The notes: generated by a model not told the origin, from the letters alone. DNA of 44,068 bases from Myxococcaceae bacterium (GCA_025459425.1 JALOQF010000038.1:1-44068), one strand, 5' to 3'. Positions 1 to 10,529 are shown, counted from the stretch's first letter. Numbers and translations: made by a program.

Positions 1-16
1 TCCTATCTTCCGCGGC

Positions 17-919
17 GTGACGGCGGCGCTCGCGGTGACGGGACTGACGAAGACGTACCGCTCCCTCTTTGGTGGTGCGCACGACGCCCTGCGCGGCCTC
101 ACGCTGTCGATTCCCCGGGGCGCGGCCTTCGGCCTCATCGGCCCCAACGGCGCGGGCAAGACGACTTTCATCAAGGTGCTGCTGGGCGTGGTGCAGCCGT
201 CGGGCGGCGAGGTGACGGTGCTCGACGGCGCGCCGGGCGACGTCTCGGTGCGCGCGCGCATCGGTTACCTGCCCGAGCGCATGCACCTGCCGGCGGCGCT
301 GTCGGCGAAGCAGTTCCTTCGCTCCGTCGCGACGCTCAAACGACTGTCTCCGTCGGACACCGAGCTGCGACGAGCGCTCGAGCGCGTCGGCCTCTCGGAC
401 GACCGGCAGCGCATCGGCAGCTTCTCGAAGGGCATGCGCCAACGACTGGGCCTCGCGGCGGCAATGCTGGGCGCGCCCGAACTCCTCATCCTCGACGAGC
501 CGACCGACGGCATCGACCCGGTGGGGCGCGTCGAGGTGCGCCGGCTGCTGCTCGAAGAACACGCGCGCGGCGCCACGCTGTTGCTCAACTCACACCTCTT
601 GTCCGAGACGGAGCGCGTCTGCGACCGGGTCGCCGTGCTGCAGCGCGGCCAGCTCACCCTCGAGGGCACGCTCGACGAGGTGCGCCGGGTGTCGACGGCG
701 TGGCGGGTGCGCTTCGAGGCCGGCGCGGACGAGGCAGCGCTCCGTGACGCGGGCTTCGTCGATGGTGTCTTCTCGGGCGACGTCTCGGCGCTGAACCTCG
801 CGCTCGACCGGGTGCGCGCAGGCGGCGCCCGGCTGGTCGCGTTGACGCCGATGGAGCGCGACCTCGAGCAGGTGCTCTCCGAGGCGATGGAGTCGACGTC
901 CGGGGCGCGTGCGCCATGA
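17..919 (+). CDS. ABC transporter ATP-binding protein (ABC-2 export type)
   Basis: This is the nucleotide-binding subunit of an ABC exporter; it hydrolyses ATP on the cytoplasmic face to drive the permease encoded just downstream. All hallmarks are visible: Walker A GPNGAGKT (residues 42-49), signature FSKGMRQRL (136-144), Walker B LLILDEP with the catalytic Glu at about 161, and the switch His in NSH (193). At 300 aa it has the usual ATPase domain plus a C-terminal extension of about 90 residues, as in CcmA/YhaQ-type ATPases paired with ABC-2 permeases. The start is a GTG only 16 bases into the window, so an upstream operon partner cannot be excluded. The substrate is unknown. The family call is secure. 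Confidence 0.93.
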   Translation: MTAALAVTGLTKTYRSLFGGAHDALRGLTLSIPRGAAFGLIGPNGAGKTTFIKVLLGVVQPSGGEVTVLDGAPGDVSVRARIGYLPERMHLPAALSAKQFLRSVATLKRLSPSDTELRRALERVGLSDDRQRIGSFSKGMRQRLGLAAAMLGAPELLILDEPTDGIDPVGRVEVRRLLLEEHARGATLLLNSHLLSETERVCDRVAVLQRGQLTLEGTLDEVRRVSTAWRVRFEAGADEAALRDAGFVDGVFSGDVSALNLALDRVRAGGARLVALTPMERDLEQVLSEAMESTSGARAP

Positions 920-995
920 GGCCTTCACCGGACAGCCGCCTCGGGGCATTCGACAGGCGCTGCGGTGATGGCTGCTTCGTCGCGGGGGCTGCTTC

Positions 996-1832
996 GTGAG
1001 GCAGGTGGTGCGCGTGGCGGTGGACCTGCTGCTCGAGGCCGCACGCCGGCGCTGGTTCCTCGCGCTCTTCGGCGGCATCACGCTGGTGCTCCTCGTGCTG
1101 GGCTTCTCGCTCGAGCTCGACGTGGTGGACGGTGCGCTCGCGGGCTCGAAGCTCTTCGGCGCACTCCTCTTCGACGACGTCATCTCGGCGAGCCGGGCCC
1201 TCTCCGGCGTCTCGCTCGCCGTGGCCTACGTGGCCTTCTACGGCGGCGCTTTCTTCCTCGCGGTGGCGTGCAGCGACTTCGCGCCCGAGCTGCTGTCGCC
1301 CGGGCGCATCGAGCACCTGCTGTCCCTGCCCATCGCGCGCTGGCAGCTCCTCTTCGGCACCTACCTCGGCGTCCTCGCCCTCACCGCCGCCGGCATTCTG
1401 TACGGCGCGACCGGCCTCACGGTGCTGCTGGGGGTGAAGACGGGGCTGTGGAGCCACACGCTGATTCTCGGCAGCAGCCTGGGCCTGGTGGGCTTCGCCG
1501 CGCTCTACGCGGTGATGGTGTGCGTGACGTTCTTCGTGCGCAGCGCGGCGGTGAGCGGCGCGGTGGGGCTCGCGACGCTGGTGTTGGGCGTGCTGGCGAG
1601 CTTCCGCGAGACGCTCACCGCCCTCATGGAGCCGGGCCTGGCGCGCACGGTGACGGGCTGGGCGCTGGTGCCACTCCCACGCCTGGGGAGCCTCGCCACC
1701 GCGTCCGCCCGGCTCGCCGCCGAGCAGCCGCTCGATGGTGAAGTCGTGTCACGCCTCGTCGCGGGCTGCGGGCTCTTCTCGGTCGCGATGCTGGCCCTGG
1801 CGGCGTGGCGCTTCGAACGAATGGACTTCTGA
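996..1832 (+). CDS. ABC-2 type transporter permease
   Basis: A 278-aa integral membrane protein with about six hydrophobic stretches (near residues 24-43, 75-95, 120-145, 155-180, 185-205 and 255-272), as expected for the membrane half of an ABC-2 exporter. It follows the ATPase gene by 76 bp on the same strand. The GTG start at 996 is the first possible start after an in-frame TGA at 966-968. Its stop at 1830-1832 lies one base before the next ATG, so the three genes probably form one transcript. Sequence similarity to named families is low by eye; the call rests on topology and context. The cargo is unknown. Confidence 0.85.
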   Translation: MRQVVRVAVDLLLEAARRRWFLALFGGITLVLLVLGFSLELDVVDGALAGSKLFGALLFDDVISASRALSGVSLAVAYVAFYGGAFFLAVACSDFAPELLSPGRIEHLLSLPIARWQLLFGTYLGVLALTAAGILYGATGLTVLLGVKTGLWSHTLILGSSLGLVGFAALYAVMVCVTFFVRSAAVSGAVGLATLVLGVLASFRETLTALMEPGLARTVTGWALVPLPRLGSLATASARLAAEQPLDGEVVSRLVAGCGLFSVAMLALAAWRFERMDF

Positions 1833-1833
1833 C

Positions 1834-2928
1834 ATGCGCACCTCGTCTCGACGCAGCGGGTGGTGGTGGCTCGCCGGAGCGGTGCTCCTGCTGCTGCTGG
1901 CGGGCTGGGTGATGCTGGGCGCCGAGCCACCTCCGCGCCCGCCGCCGCCCCGCATCGACCTGCCCACCCGCATGACGTCGGCGGAGTTGGGGCGCGTCGA
2001 GGCGCGGCGGACCTACCTGCCCGTGGCGCCCGATGACGCGGGGTTCGTCGAGGCCCGCCCACCACCGAAGGCCATCGACCCGGTGCTGTCGCTCATTCCA
2101 GAGCACCTCGAGCGCGGCGCGGTGGTGGCCGAGGTGAACGCCATCTTCAACTCCGAGCTCGGGCCGCTGCTCTTCGAGTGCCTCACCGCAGGGAACGGCA
2201 GGCTGTCGTCACTCGCCGACGCCGGGTTCGACCCGATGGTGCACGTCGACCGCGTGGCCGTCATCGACGACACCATCGTCATGAGCGGCAACCTCAAGAC
2301 GCTGCCGCCACCAGCAGGCTCGGTGGTGGTGGACTACGGGCCACGCGCGCGCCTCATCGAGCCGCCCGCGGGCACGCGCCTGGGCGTGATGGGCGTGTGG
2401 AACGACCAGCTCCTCGTCGTGGGCGACAGCGCTGCCGAGACGAAGGCCCTGCTCGACCGCCTGGAGCGCCGTGAGCCCGTCTCGAAGCCAGCCTTCGACG
2501 ACTCCATCGCCTACGGCGAGGTGTATGGCGTGCTGAAGCCCGAGCTGCTCGGATCGATGTTCGACGAGGTCGACCCGAAGCTGCGTGACTTGATGCTCGA
2601 GACGACGACGGGCCTCACGCTGCACGCCGACGTGGGCCACGACCTGGGCCTGGTGGGTGACGTGTCGGCGAAGGACGCGACGAAGGCCGACGAGCTCCGC
2701 CGCGCGCTGGGGTCGTTCATCTCGTTGGCGCGGATTCAGGCGCAGCAGCGCGGAAAGACGGACGAAGCGAACCTGCTCGACCTCGCCCGCGTGCGCAGCG
2801 GTGACGGCGCTGGCGGCTTTCGGCTCGAGGCCGGGGTGCCGAACGAGGTGATGAAGTCGATGCTGGCCTCGTGTGTGACGCGCGGGAAGGAACGCGCCGC
2901 GCGCCGGGCCGATGCCGGAGCGGAGTAG
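1834..2928 (+). CDS. Membrane-anchored hypothetical protein of the ABC operon
   Basis: A 364-aa protein I do not recognise. An N-terminal hydrophobic segment (about residues 10-27, Trp/Leu-rich after a basic start) should act as a signal anchor. It is followed by a Pro-rich linker (30-42) and a soluble alpha/beta domain outside the cytoplasm. I chose the ATG at 1834, one base after the permease stop; the open frame extends further upstream but that part overlaps the permease. Being third in an ABC-2 operon, it may be an accessory or periplasmic component, or a protein whose delivery depends on the transporter. No catalytic motif is evident. Confidence 0.75.
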   Translation: MRTSSRRSGWWWLAGAVLLLLLAGWVMLGAEPPPRPPPPRIDLPTRMTSAELGRVEARRTYLPVAPDDAGFVEARPPPKAIDPVLSLIPEHLERGAVVAEVNAIFNSELGPLLFECLTAGNGRLSSLADAGFDPMVHVDRVAVIDDTIVMSGNLKTLPPPAGSVVVDYGPRARLIEPPAGTRLGVMGVWNDQLLVVGDSAAETKALLDRLERREPVSKPAFDDSIAYGEVYGVLKPELLGSMFDEVDPKLRDLMLETTTGLTLHADVGHDLGLVGDVSAKDATKADELRRALGSFISLARIQAQQRGKTDEANLLDLARVRSGDGAGGFRLEAGVPNEVMKSMLASCVTRGKERAARRADAGAE

Positions 2929-3120
2929 CCGAGCCGTCGCAGGTTCGGCGCGCTGTCGTGACGACGCCGGGTACCGTCGCCCAAACGGTCGTCCACCCAG
3001 CGCGCAGGCAGCACCCACGTCATCGCGCCTCCGGGCATGACACGCGCGCATCCACTCGAGGCGACGAGCTGCCCGCCGCTCGAATCAGCCTCACAGTCCC
3101 CTTTGGTTCGTTCGTCGCCT

Positions 3121-3834
3121 TCAGCGCGCCAGGCCAGCGTCCACGCGGTCGGCGTCGGCACGCGCGCCGGTGAGCGGAACGAAGCGAACGGGGAACAGCG
3201 CCGACGCCACCACGGAGCCATCAGGCTGCTTCGTCAGCACCTCGAGCTCGAGCCGCTCCAGCGGGCCGACGGGGATGATGAGCCGCCCACCCACCGCGAG
3301 CTGCTCCACGAGCGGCGCCGGCACCTTCGGAGCCCCGGCCGCGACGATGATGGCGTCGAACGGTGCCGCCTCGGGCCAACCGCCGTACCCGTCTCCAGCG
3401 CGGAGGTGGACATTGCGCACGCCGAGGCGGGCCAGCGTCTCCTGCGAGCGCGTCACCAGCGGCTCGACGATGTCGATGGCGTAGACGTCACGGCACAGCT
3501 TCGACAGCAGCGCCGTCTGGTAGCCGCAGCCCGAGCCCACCTCGAGTACGCGGCCGCCGGGCTTTAGCGCCGCCGCCTGGAGCGTCAAGGCGATGAGCGA
3601 GGGCTGGCTGGTCGTCTGTCCGAAGCCGATGGGCAGCGGCCAGTCTTCGAACGCGACGGGCCGCTGAGACTCGTCGAGGAATTCGGCACGGTCGACGGCA
3701 GCGGCGGCAGCCAACACCCGCGTGTCCGTCACGCCCTGGCGCTCGAAGTGGTCGCGCCACGATGGCTTCGGAGCCCCGCTCAGCGCGTCTCCGACGAGCG
3801 TCGAGACGTCGTACATGTCGTCACTCCCGTGCAT
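3121..3834 (-). CDS. pcm: Protein-L-isoaspartate O-methyltransferase
   Basis: A 237-aa SAM-dependent methyltransferase that methylates L-isoaspartyl residues in damaged proteins and so starts their repair. The PCMT signature is clear: the PIGFGQTTSQPS block (about residues 68-79, active-site loop), motif I LEVGSGCGYQTALL (97-110) for SAM binding, the acidic residue in AIDIVEP (119-125), and RAGDGYGGWPE followed by FDAIIV (146-164). Bacterial Pcm proteins are usually 205-225 aa. The ATG at 3834 is used here; a second in-frame ATG at 3816 is equally possible. The gene lies downstream of a kinase gene on the same strand with a 263-bp gap, so it probably has its own promoter. Confidence 0.93.
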   Translation of the reverse strand: MHGSDDMYDVSTLVGDALSGAPKPSWRDHFERQGVTDTRVLAAAAAVDRAEFLDESQRPVAFEDWPLPIGFGQTTSQPSLIALTLQAAALKPGGRVLEVGSGCGYQTALLSKLCRDVYAIDIVEPLVTRSQETLARLGVRNVHLRAGDGYGGWPEAAPFDAIIVAAGAPKVPAPLVEQLAVGGRLIIPVGPLERLELEVLTKQPDGSVVASALFPVRFVPLTGARADADRVDAGLAR

Positions 3835-4097
3835 GGTTGTGAAGACGGTAACGCGTGTCAGTGGCCTCGCACCCCGGCCTGCCAGAATGGCCTGTGACGC
3901 GCGGCCCAGCGCTCGAATGCGCCGATGGAGGTGGCGCCACGAAGCGTCGCGAGGGCACACCACGGCCGCCGCATGCATACCGGGACGTGGCCTTGCGTCG
4001 ACGGTGACGCCACTCCTGGAGCAGCGCGAGGGGTGGGCTCCCATCGCCAGCTCCGTGGAGTCGTGGGTGGAGAGCGCCGCTCGAGAACGGCTCGTGT

Positions 4098-5753
4098 TCA
4101 CTCGAGCGAGAAGTCGGCCCGGTGCTTCTTGCATCGCCGCCGCGCGAGGTCCTTCGCGGCGCTGGCGGAGAGCTGGCGGAAGTAGACGTTGGCCGCCGAG
4201 AGGTCTCCTCGCTGGCAGGCCACCTCGGTGAGGGCGATGGCGAAGTCGCGGCGCGCCTCGGGTGACGTGAAGGCGTAGCGCGTCGACGAGCGACGTTTCC
4301 ACACCTCGTCGAACTCACCGCGCTGGAGCTGGGCCTCGAGCTCGTCGAGCACGGCCTTCTCGGCCGGCGGCGGGGGCGTCAGCTTGCCGGCCTTCACCAC
4401 GGGCTTGCTGGGCGAGTCGACCGCGCTGCCGGCGTCGACGCTCCCCGCGTCGGGAACCTCGGTGGCTCCGGCGTCGACGACGGGCGGTGGTTCGACGAGC
4501 GGCGGCTTCACCGGCGGCGCCACCACGGCGGTCGTCCCCGCGTCGGGGGTGGTCGCCGTGGTGCCGCCCGCATCGAGCGCCCGCGCGGCGAAGAAGGTTC
4601 CGACGGCGATGCCAACGACCGCCAGGCCTCCGGCGATGAACTTCACGGGCGAGGCCGACGCAGGCGGAGGCGCGCTCGAGACGGCCGGTGACGGCACCGC
4701 AGACGGCGAGCTCGGAATGACGGCCGGCGCCGGCGCGCTGGGGAGCGGAGCCGCCGGGTTTGGCGTCGCCAGCAACGGCTTCTTCGCCGCGACCTGTGAC
4801 GGCGACACCGTGGCGTCGGCCATCATGCGCTCGTCCACCGCCGCGCCCGGCTGGAGCACCACGCCCGAGGGCCTCGGCGCGTACGCCCCGCTGGTGGTGC
4901 TGGTGAGCACCTGCCCGGTGAGCTCGAGCACGAACGAGGCGACGTCGGGCGTGCGGTGCGCGCGGTCCTTCAGCAGGGCGTGCTCGACGGCCTGGGCCAT
5001 CGGCGCCGGCACGTGCGGCGCCACCGACAGGAGCGGCGGGTGCGGCTCGTACGCGATGCGGAAGACGACCTTCGCGATGCTGTCGGCGGCGAAGGGCGCC
5101 TGGCCGCTGAGGCACTCGTAGGCGATGGAGCCGAGCGAGAAGACGTCGCTCGCCGGCGTGACGTCGCGGTTGTGCCCCAGCGCCTGCTCCGGCGACATGT
5201 ACAGCGGCGTACCCATGAGGACCGAGTCGGTCGTCTGCATGGTGCCGCCGTCGGACAGCTTCGAGATGCCGAAGTCGAGCACCTTCACCTGGTCGCCCAG
5301 GCCCGTCGGCACCAGGAAGATGTTCTCGGGCTTGAGGTCGCGGTGAATGACGCTGGCGCCGTGGGCCGCGTGCAGCGCGCTGCCGACCTGCCGCATCACC
5401 AGCGACACCTCGTCGGGCGACATGGGGCCGCGCTTGACGCGGGCGGCGAGGCTCTCGCCCTTGAGCAGCTCCATGACGATGAAGGGCTGGCCCGAGGGCA
5501 ACTTGTTGAAGTCGATGACCTGCACGATGTTCGGGTGCTCGAGGCGCGCGGCGATTTCGGCCTCGCGTTGGAACCGCGCCAGCGCCTCGGCCGGCAGCTC
5601 ACCCTGCGTGTGCAGCACCTTGATGGCCACCTGCTTGCCGGCGAGGCGCAGGTGCCGGGCCAGCCACACCTCGCCCATGCCGCCGCGCCCGAGGAGTCGC
5701 TCGACCTCGAACGTCTCGGCCACCACCATTCCGGGGCTCAGCGCGTCTGCCAT
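4098..5753 (-). CDS. Membrane-anchored Hanks-type serine/threonine protein kinase
   Basis: A 551-aa transmembrane Ser/Thr kinase. The N-terminal kinase domain (about 15-280) has the glycine loop LGRGGMGEV, catalytic Lys45 (VAIK), HRDLKPEN with Asp139, DFG at 160-162 and the activation-segment end GTPLYMSPEQ, so it should be active. A Pro/Ala-rich linker follows (about 325-368), then one membrane segment (about 372-392) and an external region with PDAG-rich stretches. The last 90 residues are charged and helical and contain Cys pairs (ACQRG, RRCKKH). No PASTA or other named sensor domain is seen. It is transcribed away from the gene at 5897, with an inverted repeat in the intergenic region. 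Confidence 0.93.
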   Translation of the reverse strand: MADALSPGMVVAETFEVERLLGRGGMGEVWLARHLRLAGKQVAIKVLHTQGELPAEALARFQREAEIAARLEHPNIVQVIDFNKLPSGQPFIVMELLKGESLAARVKRGPMSPDEVSLVMRQVGSALHAAHGASVIHRDLKPENIFLVPTGLGDQVKVLDFGISKLSDGGTMQTTDSVLMGTPLYMSPEQALGHNRDVTPASDVFSLGSIAYECLSGQAPFAADSIAKVVFRIAYEPHPPLLSVAPHVPAPMAQAVEHALLKDRAHRTPDVASFVLELTGQVLTSTTSGAYAPRPSGVVLQPGAAVDERMMADATVSPSQVAAKKPLLATPNPAAPLPSAPAPAVIPSSPSAVPSPAVSSAPPPASASPVKFIAGGLAVVGIAVGTFFAARALDAGGTTATTPDAGTTAVVAPPVKPPLVEPPPVVDAGATEVPDAGSVDAGSAVDSPSKPVVKAGKLTPPPPAEKAVLDELEAQLQRGEFDEVWKRRSSTRYAFTSPEARRDFAIALTEVACQRGDLSAANVYFRQLSASAAKDLARRRCKKHRADFSLE

Positions 5754-5780
5754 ACGGGGCGCACTCTCTCACCGCGGCGG

Positions 5781-5808
5781 GGCCGGTGTGGGTGAATTTT
5801 CACCGGCC
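5781..5808. promoter_or_regulatory. Inverted repeat between divergent genes (possible operator)
   Basis: Perfect 8-bp arms GGCCGGTG (5781-5788) and CACCGGCC (5801-5808) flank a spacer that holds a second dyad, GGTGAA at 5791-5796 and TTCACC at 5799-5804. It sits in the 143-bp region between the kinase gene (-) and the secreted-protein gene (+). The position suits an operator controlling either gene; a simple hairpin is the alternative. No promoter box is convincing. Confidence 0.4.
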
Positions 5809-5896
5809 GCGCGTCGGGGCGCGAATGTCTCGCACGGGTCTGCGTCTGGCCGCATCAGCCCTCCGAACCCCCGACCCGCTGGGGTAGAAAGCCCGC

Positions 5897-6673
5897 ATGC
5901 TCTCGCTCACCACTGCGCTCGTCCTCGTGCTGTCCCAGACCGGCCCCGACAAGGTCGTCGACGTCTCGGCGAAGAAGGCCGACTTCGGCGTCCTCACTGA
6001 CGGCAAGGGGCACTACGTCGTCTACAACGCGAAGGAGCCGCTCTCGGGGCCCACCTTCTACGGCGACGGCAAGACGTTCAACCTGCTGCGCGTCATCGGT
6101 GGCGGCGCCAGCGGCACCGAGTCGTGGGACATGTCGCTGTGGGACCCGCGCGTCGTCGGCCTCAAGCAGTCGTACGCCTCGATGTCGATGAAGGACGAGG
6201 GCAAGACGTTCGAGCTCACCTGCGGAGAGACGACCGGCAAGCTGACGCGCCTGGGCAAGGACGAAGCGACGAAGCTCGTCGACGCGGCCGCCTTCCGCGG
6301 CTCGAAGTGGACGCGGCAGCCCACGCTCCTGTACCGCGACGACACCGGCAGCTACTACCTCATCGACCGGCTGCGCACCGACGACGACAACGACCGCCGC
6401 GACTGGCGCGTCTTCGTCGGGCCCCGCGGCAAGATGAAGCTCGCCGCGCTCAAGGACGTCGTCGACGACGACCAGGGGCAGATTTTCGCCACGAAGGACG
6501 GCTCGCTGCGCCTCGTCACCAAGACGGGTGAGACGAAGTGGATCAAGGGCAAGGCCGAGACGGTGCTGACCGAGGTCGACCTGGGCTCGTTCCGCAACGC
6601 GCGCATGGTGTACGTCGACCTCGGGCCCTACGTGGGCCAGAAGCTCGGCACGCCCTGCGACGACCTGCTGTGA
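5897..6673 (+). CDS. Putative secreted protein of unknown function
   Basis: A 258-aa protein with a short hydrophobic N-terminus (MLSLTTALVLVLSQT) that could be a signal peptide. The mature part is hydrophilic, rich in Lys, Asp and Gly, with repeated short beta-like stretches (for example GKGHYVVYN and GSYYLIDRLRTDDD). There is no lipobox, no transmembrane helix and only a single pair of Cys residues. I do not recognise a family. The gene precedes the DUF2330 gene on the same strand by 75 bp, and the two may be co-transcribed. Confidence 0.72.
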   Translation: MLSLTTALVLVLSQTGPDKVVDVSAKKADFGVLTDGKGHYVVYNAKEPLSGPTFYGDGKTFNLLRVIGGGASGTESWDMSLWDPRVVGLKQSYASMSMKDEGKTFELTCGETTGKLTRLGKDEATKLVDAAAFRGSKWTRQPTLLYRDDTGSYYLIDRLRTDDDNDRRDWRVFVGPRGKMKLAALKDVVDDDQGQIFATKDGSLRLVTKTGETKWIKGKAETVLTEVDLGSFRNARMVYVDLGPYVGQKLGTPCDDLL

Positions 6674-6748
6674 CGGGGCCCTGACGGAACCGCCGCCCAC
6701 GCGGTGCTGTCTCACCTCGTCCCACGCGGTCTCCCCCGGAGTCCTTCC

Positions 6749-8155
6749 ATGCTGCGCTCCTGTCTGCTCGTCGCCGGCCTGTTGCTGGGCCCTGCGGCGC
6801 ACGCCTTCTGCGGCTTCTACGTCTCGTCCGCCGGTGGGCAGCTCTTCAACGACGCCACCATGGTGGTGCTGATGCGCGAGGGCACCCGCACGGTGCTGTC
6901 GATGCAGAACACCTACCGCGGCCCGCCCGCCGACTTCGCCATGGTGGTGCCGGTGCCGGTGGTGCTCCAGCGAGAGAACGTGCGCACGCTGCCGAAAGAC
7001 GCGTTCGACCGGCTCGATGCGCTCGCGTCTCCGCGGCTGGTGCAGATGTGCGTCGACGACGAAGGCGGCCCGCGCGGTGGTGGACTGCTGAGCGCGGCCA
7101 GGAGCGCCGACATCGGCGGCCTGGGTACGCTCCCTCGCGACCTCGGCGTGAAGGTCGAGGCGAGGTTCGAGGTGAACGAGTACGACGTCGTCATTCTGTC
7201 GGCGAAAGACGCCCTCGGCCTCGACATCTGGCTGCGTGAGAACAAGTACCAGATTCCCGCGAACGCCGAGCCGCTCCTGCGGCCGTACGTGCAGAACGCC
7301 TCGAAGTTCTTCGTCGCGAAGGTGAACACGAAGAAGGTGAAGTTCGTGAACGGGCAGGCGGTGCTGTCGCCGCTGCGCGTGCACTACGACAGCGAGAAGT
7401 TCGAGCTGCCGATTCGGCTCGGCCTCGTCAACACCGCGGGCGAGCAGGACCTCATCGTGCACGTCATCGCGCGCGGCCGGTACGAGGTGGCCAACCGCCC
7501 CAACGTGATGATTCCCACCAACCTCGACGTGAAGGTGGCCGTCGAGCCGCGCTTCGGCGCCTTCTATTCCGAGCTGGTGAAGCGCACCTTCGCGAAGACG
7601 CCGAACGCCGCCGTCACCGAGTTCGCCTGGCAGGGCGCGATGCCACCGCCGCAGGTGATGGTCGACCAGGGCATCTACGGCGTCACCTGCGACCCCTGCC
7701 CGCCGCCGCACCCGATGGACGACCCGCTGACGCGGCTCCTGGGCGCCGACGTCATACCCGGCGTGAAGGGCGACTCGGGCGTGGGGAAGTGGGCCGCCGA
7801 GACGACGCTGACGCGGCTGCACCTGCGCTCGACGAAGGACGGCAACACCGACGACCTCGTCTTCAAGCAGGCCGAGGCCGTCGAGGGTGGCGTGCCGGGT
7901 GTGCCCGAGGTGCGGGCGGCGAAGAAGAACCGCTTTCAGGGACGCTACGTGATGTGGAAGCGCGGTGACGCCTGCTGGGACATGGCCTCGCCCATCGTCT
8001 CGGCGGGGCTTGCAGGAACGAACGCGGTCCTCGCGGCGCCGGCGAAGCTCGACCAGGCCTTCGAGGCGTACCTGGTGTCGTCGATTCCGCAGCTCGGCGT
8101 CGAGGCCTCCGGGTGGGTGAAGCCCACGCGGCAGACGCCCGCGCCGTCCCGGTGA
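6749..8155 (+). CDS. DUF2330 domain-containing exported protein
   Basis: A 468-aa protein with a Sec signal peptide (MLRSCLLVAG...AAHA, cleavage near residue 19) and the DUF2330 core that starts directly after it: FCGFYVSSAG, then FNDATMVVLMREGTRTVLSMQN and DFAMVVPVP. This family is frequent in myxobacteria and other environmental bacteria; its function is unknown and it is thought to act outside the cytoplasm. A Cys/Pro-rich patch (CDPCPPPHP) lies in the middle of the protein. I used the ATG at 6749 because it begins the signal peptide; the frame is open 45 bases further upstream. There is no C-terminal membrane anchor. Confidence 0.88.
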   Translation: MLRSCLLVAGLLLGPAAHAFCGFYVSSAGGQLFNDATMVVLMREGTRTVLSMQNTYRGPPADFAMVVPVPVVLQRENVRTLPKDAFDRLDALASPRLVQMCVDDEGGPRGGGLLSAARSADIGGLGTLPRDLGVKVEARFEVNEYDVVILSAKDALGLDIWLRENKYQIPANAEPLLRPYVQNASKFFVAKVNTKKVKFVNGQAVLSPLRVHYDSEKFELPIRLGLVNTAGEQDLIVHVIARGRYEVANRPNVMIPTNLDVKVAVEPRFGAFYSELVKRTFAKTPNAAVTEFAWQGAMPPPQVMVDQGIYGVTCDPCPPPHPMDDPLTRLLGADVIPGVKGDSGVGKWAAETTLTRLHLRSTKDGNTDDLVFKQAEAVEGGVPGVPEVRAAKKNRFQGRYVMWKRGDACWDMASPIVSAGLAGTNAVLAAPAKLDQAFEAYLVSSIPQLGVEASGWVKPTRQTPAPSR

Positions 8156-8176
8156 GTCTCGGGCGGCCCCGACCGC

Positions 8177-8201
8177 CAACCACCCGGCACGCAGGTGGTT
8201 G
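8177..8201. terminator. Hairpin between convergent genes
   Basis: CAACCACC (8177-8184) and GGTGGTTG (8194-8201) form a perfect 8-bp stem with a 9-nt loop. It lies in the 109-bp gap between the DUF2330 gene (+) and the DUF779 gene (-), where a bidirectional transcription stop would be useful. It lacks a T tract, so intrinsic termination is uncertain. Confidence 0.45.
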
Positions 8202-8264
8202 TCAGCTTCGACGACAGTCCTTCACGAGCGGGTCATCGAAAGGCTGCGCTGTCCCTCCCCTGAC

Positions 8265-8695
8265 TCACGACGTGGTGAGCGGCCCGCGGTGGAGCGGAGC
8301 CTCGAGCCGCTGGCGCGCGTACTCGTCGTCCGTGAAGAGCCTCGAGCGGATGAGGAAGCGCAGGCCCGTCGGGCTCTCGACCGAGAAGCCCGCGCCACGC
8401 CCCGGCACCACGTCGACGGTGAGGTGCGTGTGCTGCCAGTACTCGAACTGAAGCGCTCCGATGAAGAAGGGCGTTCCCGCCACGAAGCCCAGCAGCACGT
8501 CGCGCTGCCCGATGCGGAACTCGCGCCGGGGGTAACACATCGGCGCGCTCCCGTCGCAACAGCCACCCGACTGGTGAAAGACGAGCGGCCCGTGCTCGAG
8601 CTCGAGCGTCTCGAGCAGCCGGGCCGCCGCTTCCGTCACCGCCACCCGCTCGACCAGCCCGCTCTGCCGCGCGTCGTCCTGGGCTGCGGCGCCCA

Positions 8696-8696
<1 letters not shown>
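8265..8696 (-). CDS. DUF779 domain-containing protein, aldehyde dehydrogenase partner
   Basis: A 143-aa protein of the DUF779 family, recognisable from HQSGGCCDGSAPMC, the central FFIGALQFEYW stretch and HTHLTVDVVPGRG. Members are habitually encoded next to acetaldehyde/aldehyde dehydrogenase genes; their biochemical role is not established. The conserved Cys-Cys pair suggests metal or thiol chemistry, which is inference. The ATG at 8696-8694 overlaps the upstream dehydrogenase stop by one base (TGATG), a translational-coupling arrangement, so the two proteins should be made together. The open frame extends upstream but only as an overlap with the dehydrogenase gene. Confidence 0.88.
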
Positions 8697-10219
<1,523 letters not shown>

Positions 10220-10262
10220 GCGGAGTGCTCCAGGTGAGAGTGGAAACGGCGGCCAGCCTCGG

Positions 10263-10278
10263 AGCACGCCTGGTGCCA
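10263..10278 (-). promoter_or_regulatory. Sigma-54 (-24/-12) promoter of the aldehyde dehydrogenase operon
   Basis: Read on the minus strand the site is TGGCACC-AGGC-GTGCT. The sigma-54 consensus is TGGCACG-N4-TTGCW. The invariant GG and GC are both present with the obligatory ten bases between them, and only two of twelve specified positions differ. The predicted transcript start is near 10252, giving a leader of about 33 nt that includes the ribosome site. The adjacent divergent gene encodes a sigma-54 activator, which makes a chance match unlikely. Confidence 0.82.
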
Positions 10279-10320
10279 GCCCGCGCGCGCGTGATTTCGC
10301 GCCCCTCTGAGCCCGTGGGC

Positions 10321-10357
10321 TGTCGCGTGCAACACCTGTTGCGGCCACACGTGTCGC
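10321..10357. promoter_or_regulatory. Cluster of TGTYGC/GCRACA half-sites, probable activator-binding site
   Basis: TGTCGC at 10321-10326, GCAACA at 10329-10334, TGTTGC at 10337-10342 and TGTCGC at 10352-10357 are half-sites of one pattern. The central pair makes the perfect dyad GCAACA-CC-TGTTGC (10329-10342); the fourth lies in an ACACGTGT palindrome (10347-10354). The direct copies are spaced 16 and 15 bp. The cluster lies about 70-105 bp upstream of the predicted sigma-54 start, the normal place for an enhancer. Confidence 0.65.
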
Positions 10358-10516
10358 GCGGCGCGCGCCTGGCCACGAGCTCCACCCGAAGCACCGGCAC
10401 ACGACGCATGATTTGCGCCTCGTCGCCGAAGGCGCCACGACGCGAGGCGTCTTGCCGACGTCTCGACGAGCGAGGACAACCCGAGGCTTCTCGGGGAATC
10501 GCCGCAGCACCCACGC

Positions 10517-10523
10517 AAGGAGA
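10517..10523 (+). promoter_or_regulatory. Ribosome binding site that fixes the activator start
   Basis: AAGGAGA lies six bases before the ATG at 10530. The open frame begins 39 codons earlier, but that upstream part is Arg-rich and unlike the family, so this site decides the start. Confidence 0.75.
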
Positions 10524-10529
10524 CGCTCG

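Noticed and set aside
5855..8179. 774-codon open frame on the minus strand opposite the secreted-protein and DUF2330 genes
   Set aside because: It is antisense to two genes with good signal peptides and a known family; its translation is rich in Arg, His and Val with no domain pattern, as expected from GC-rich shadows.
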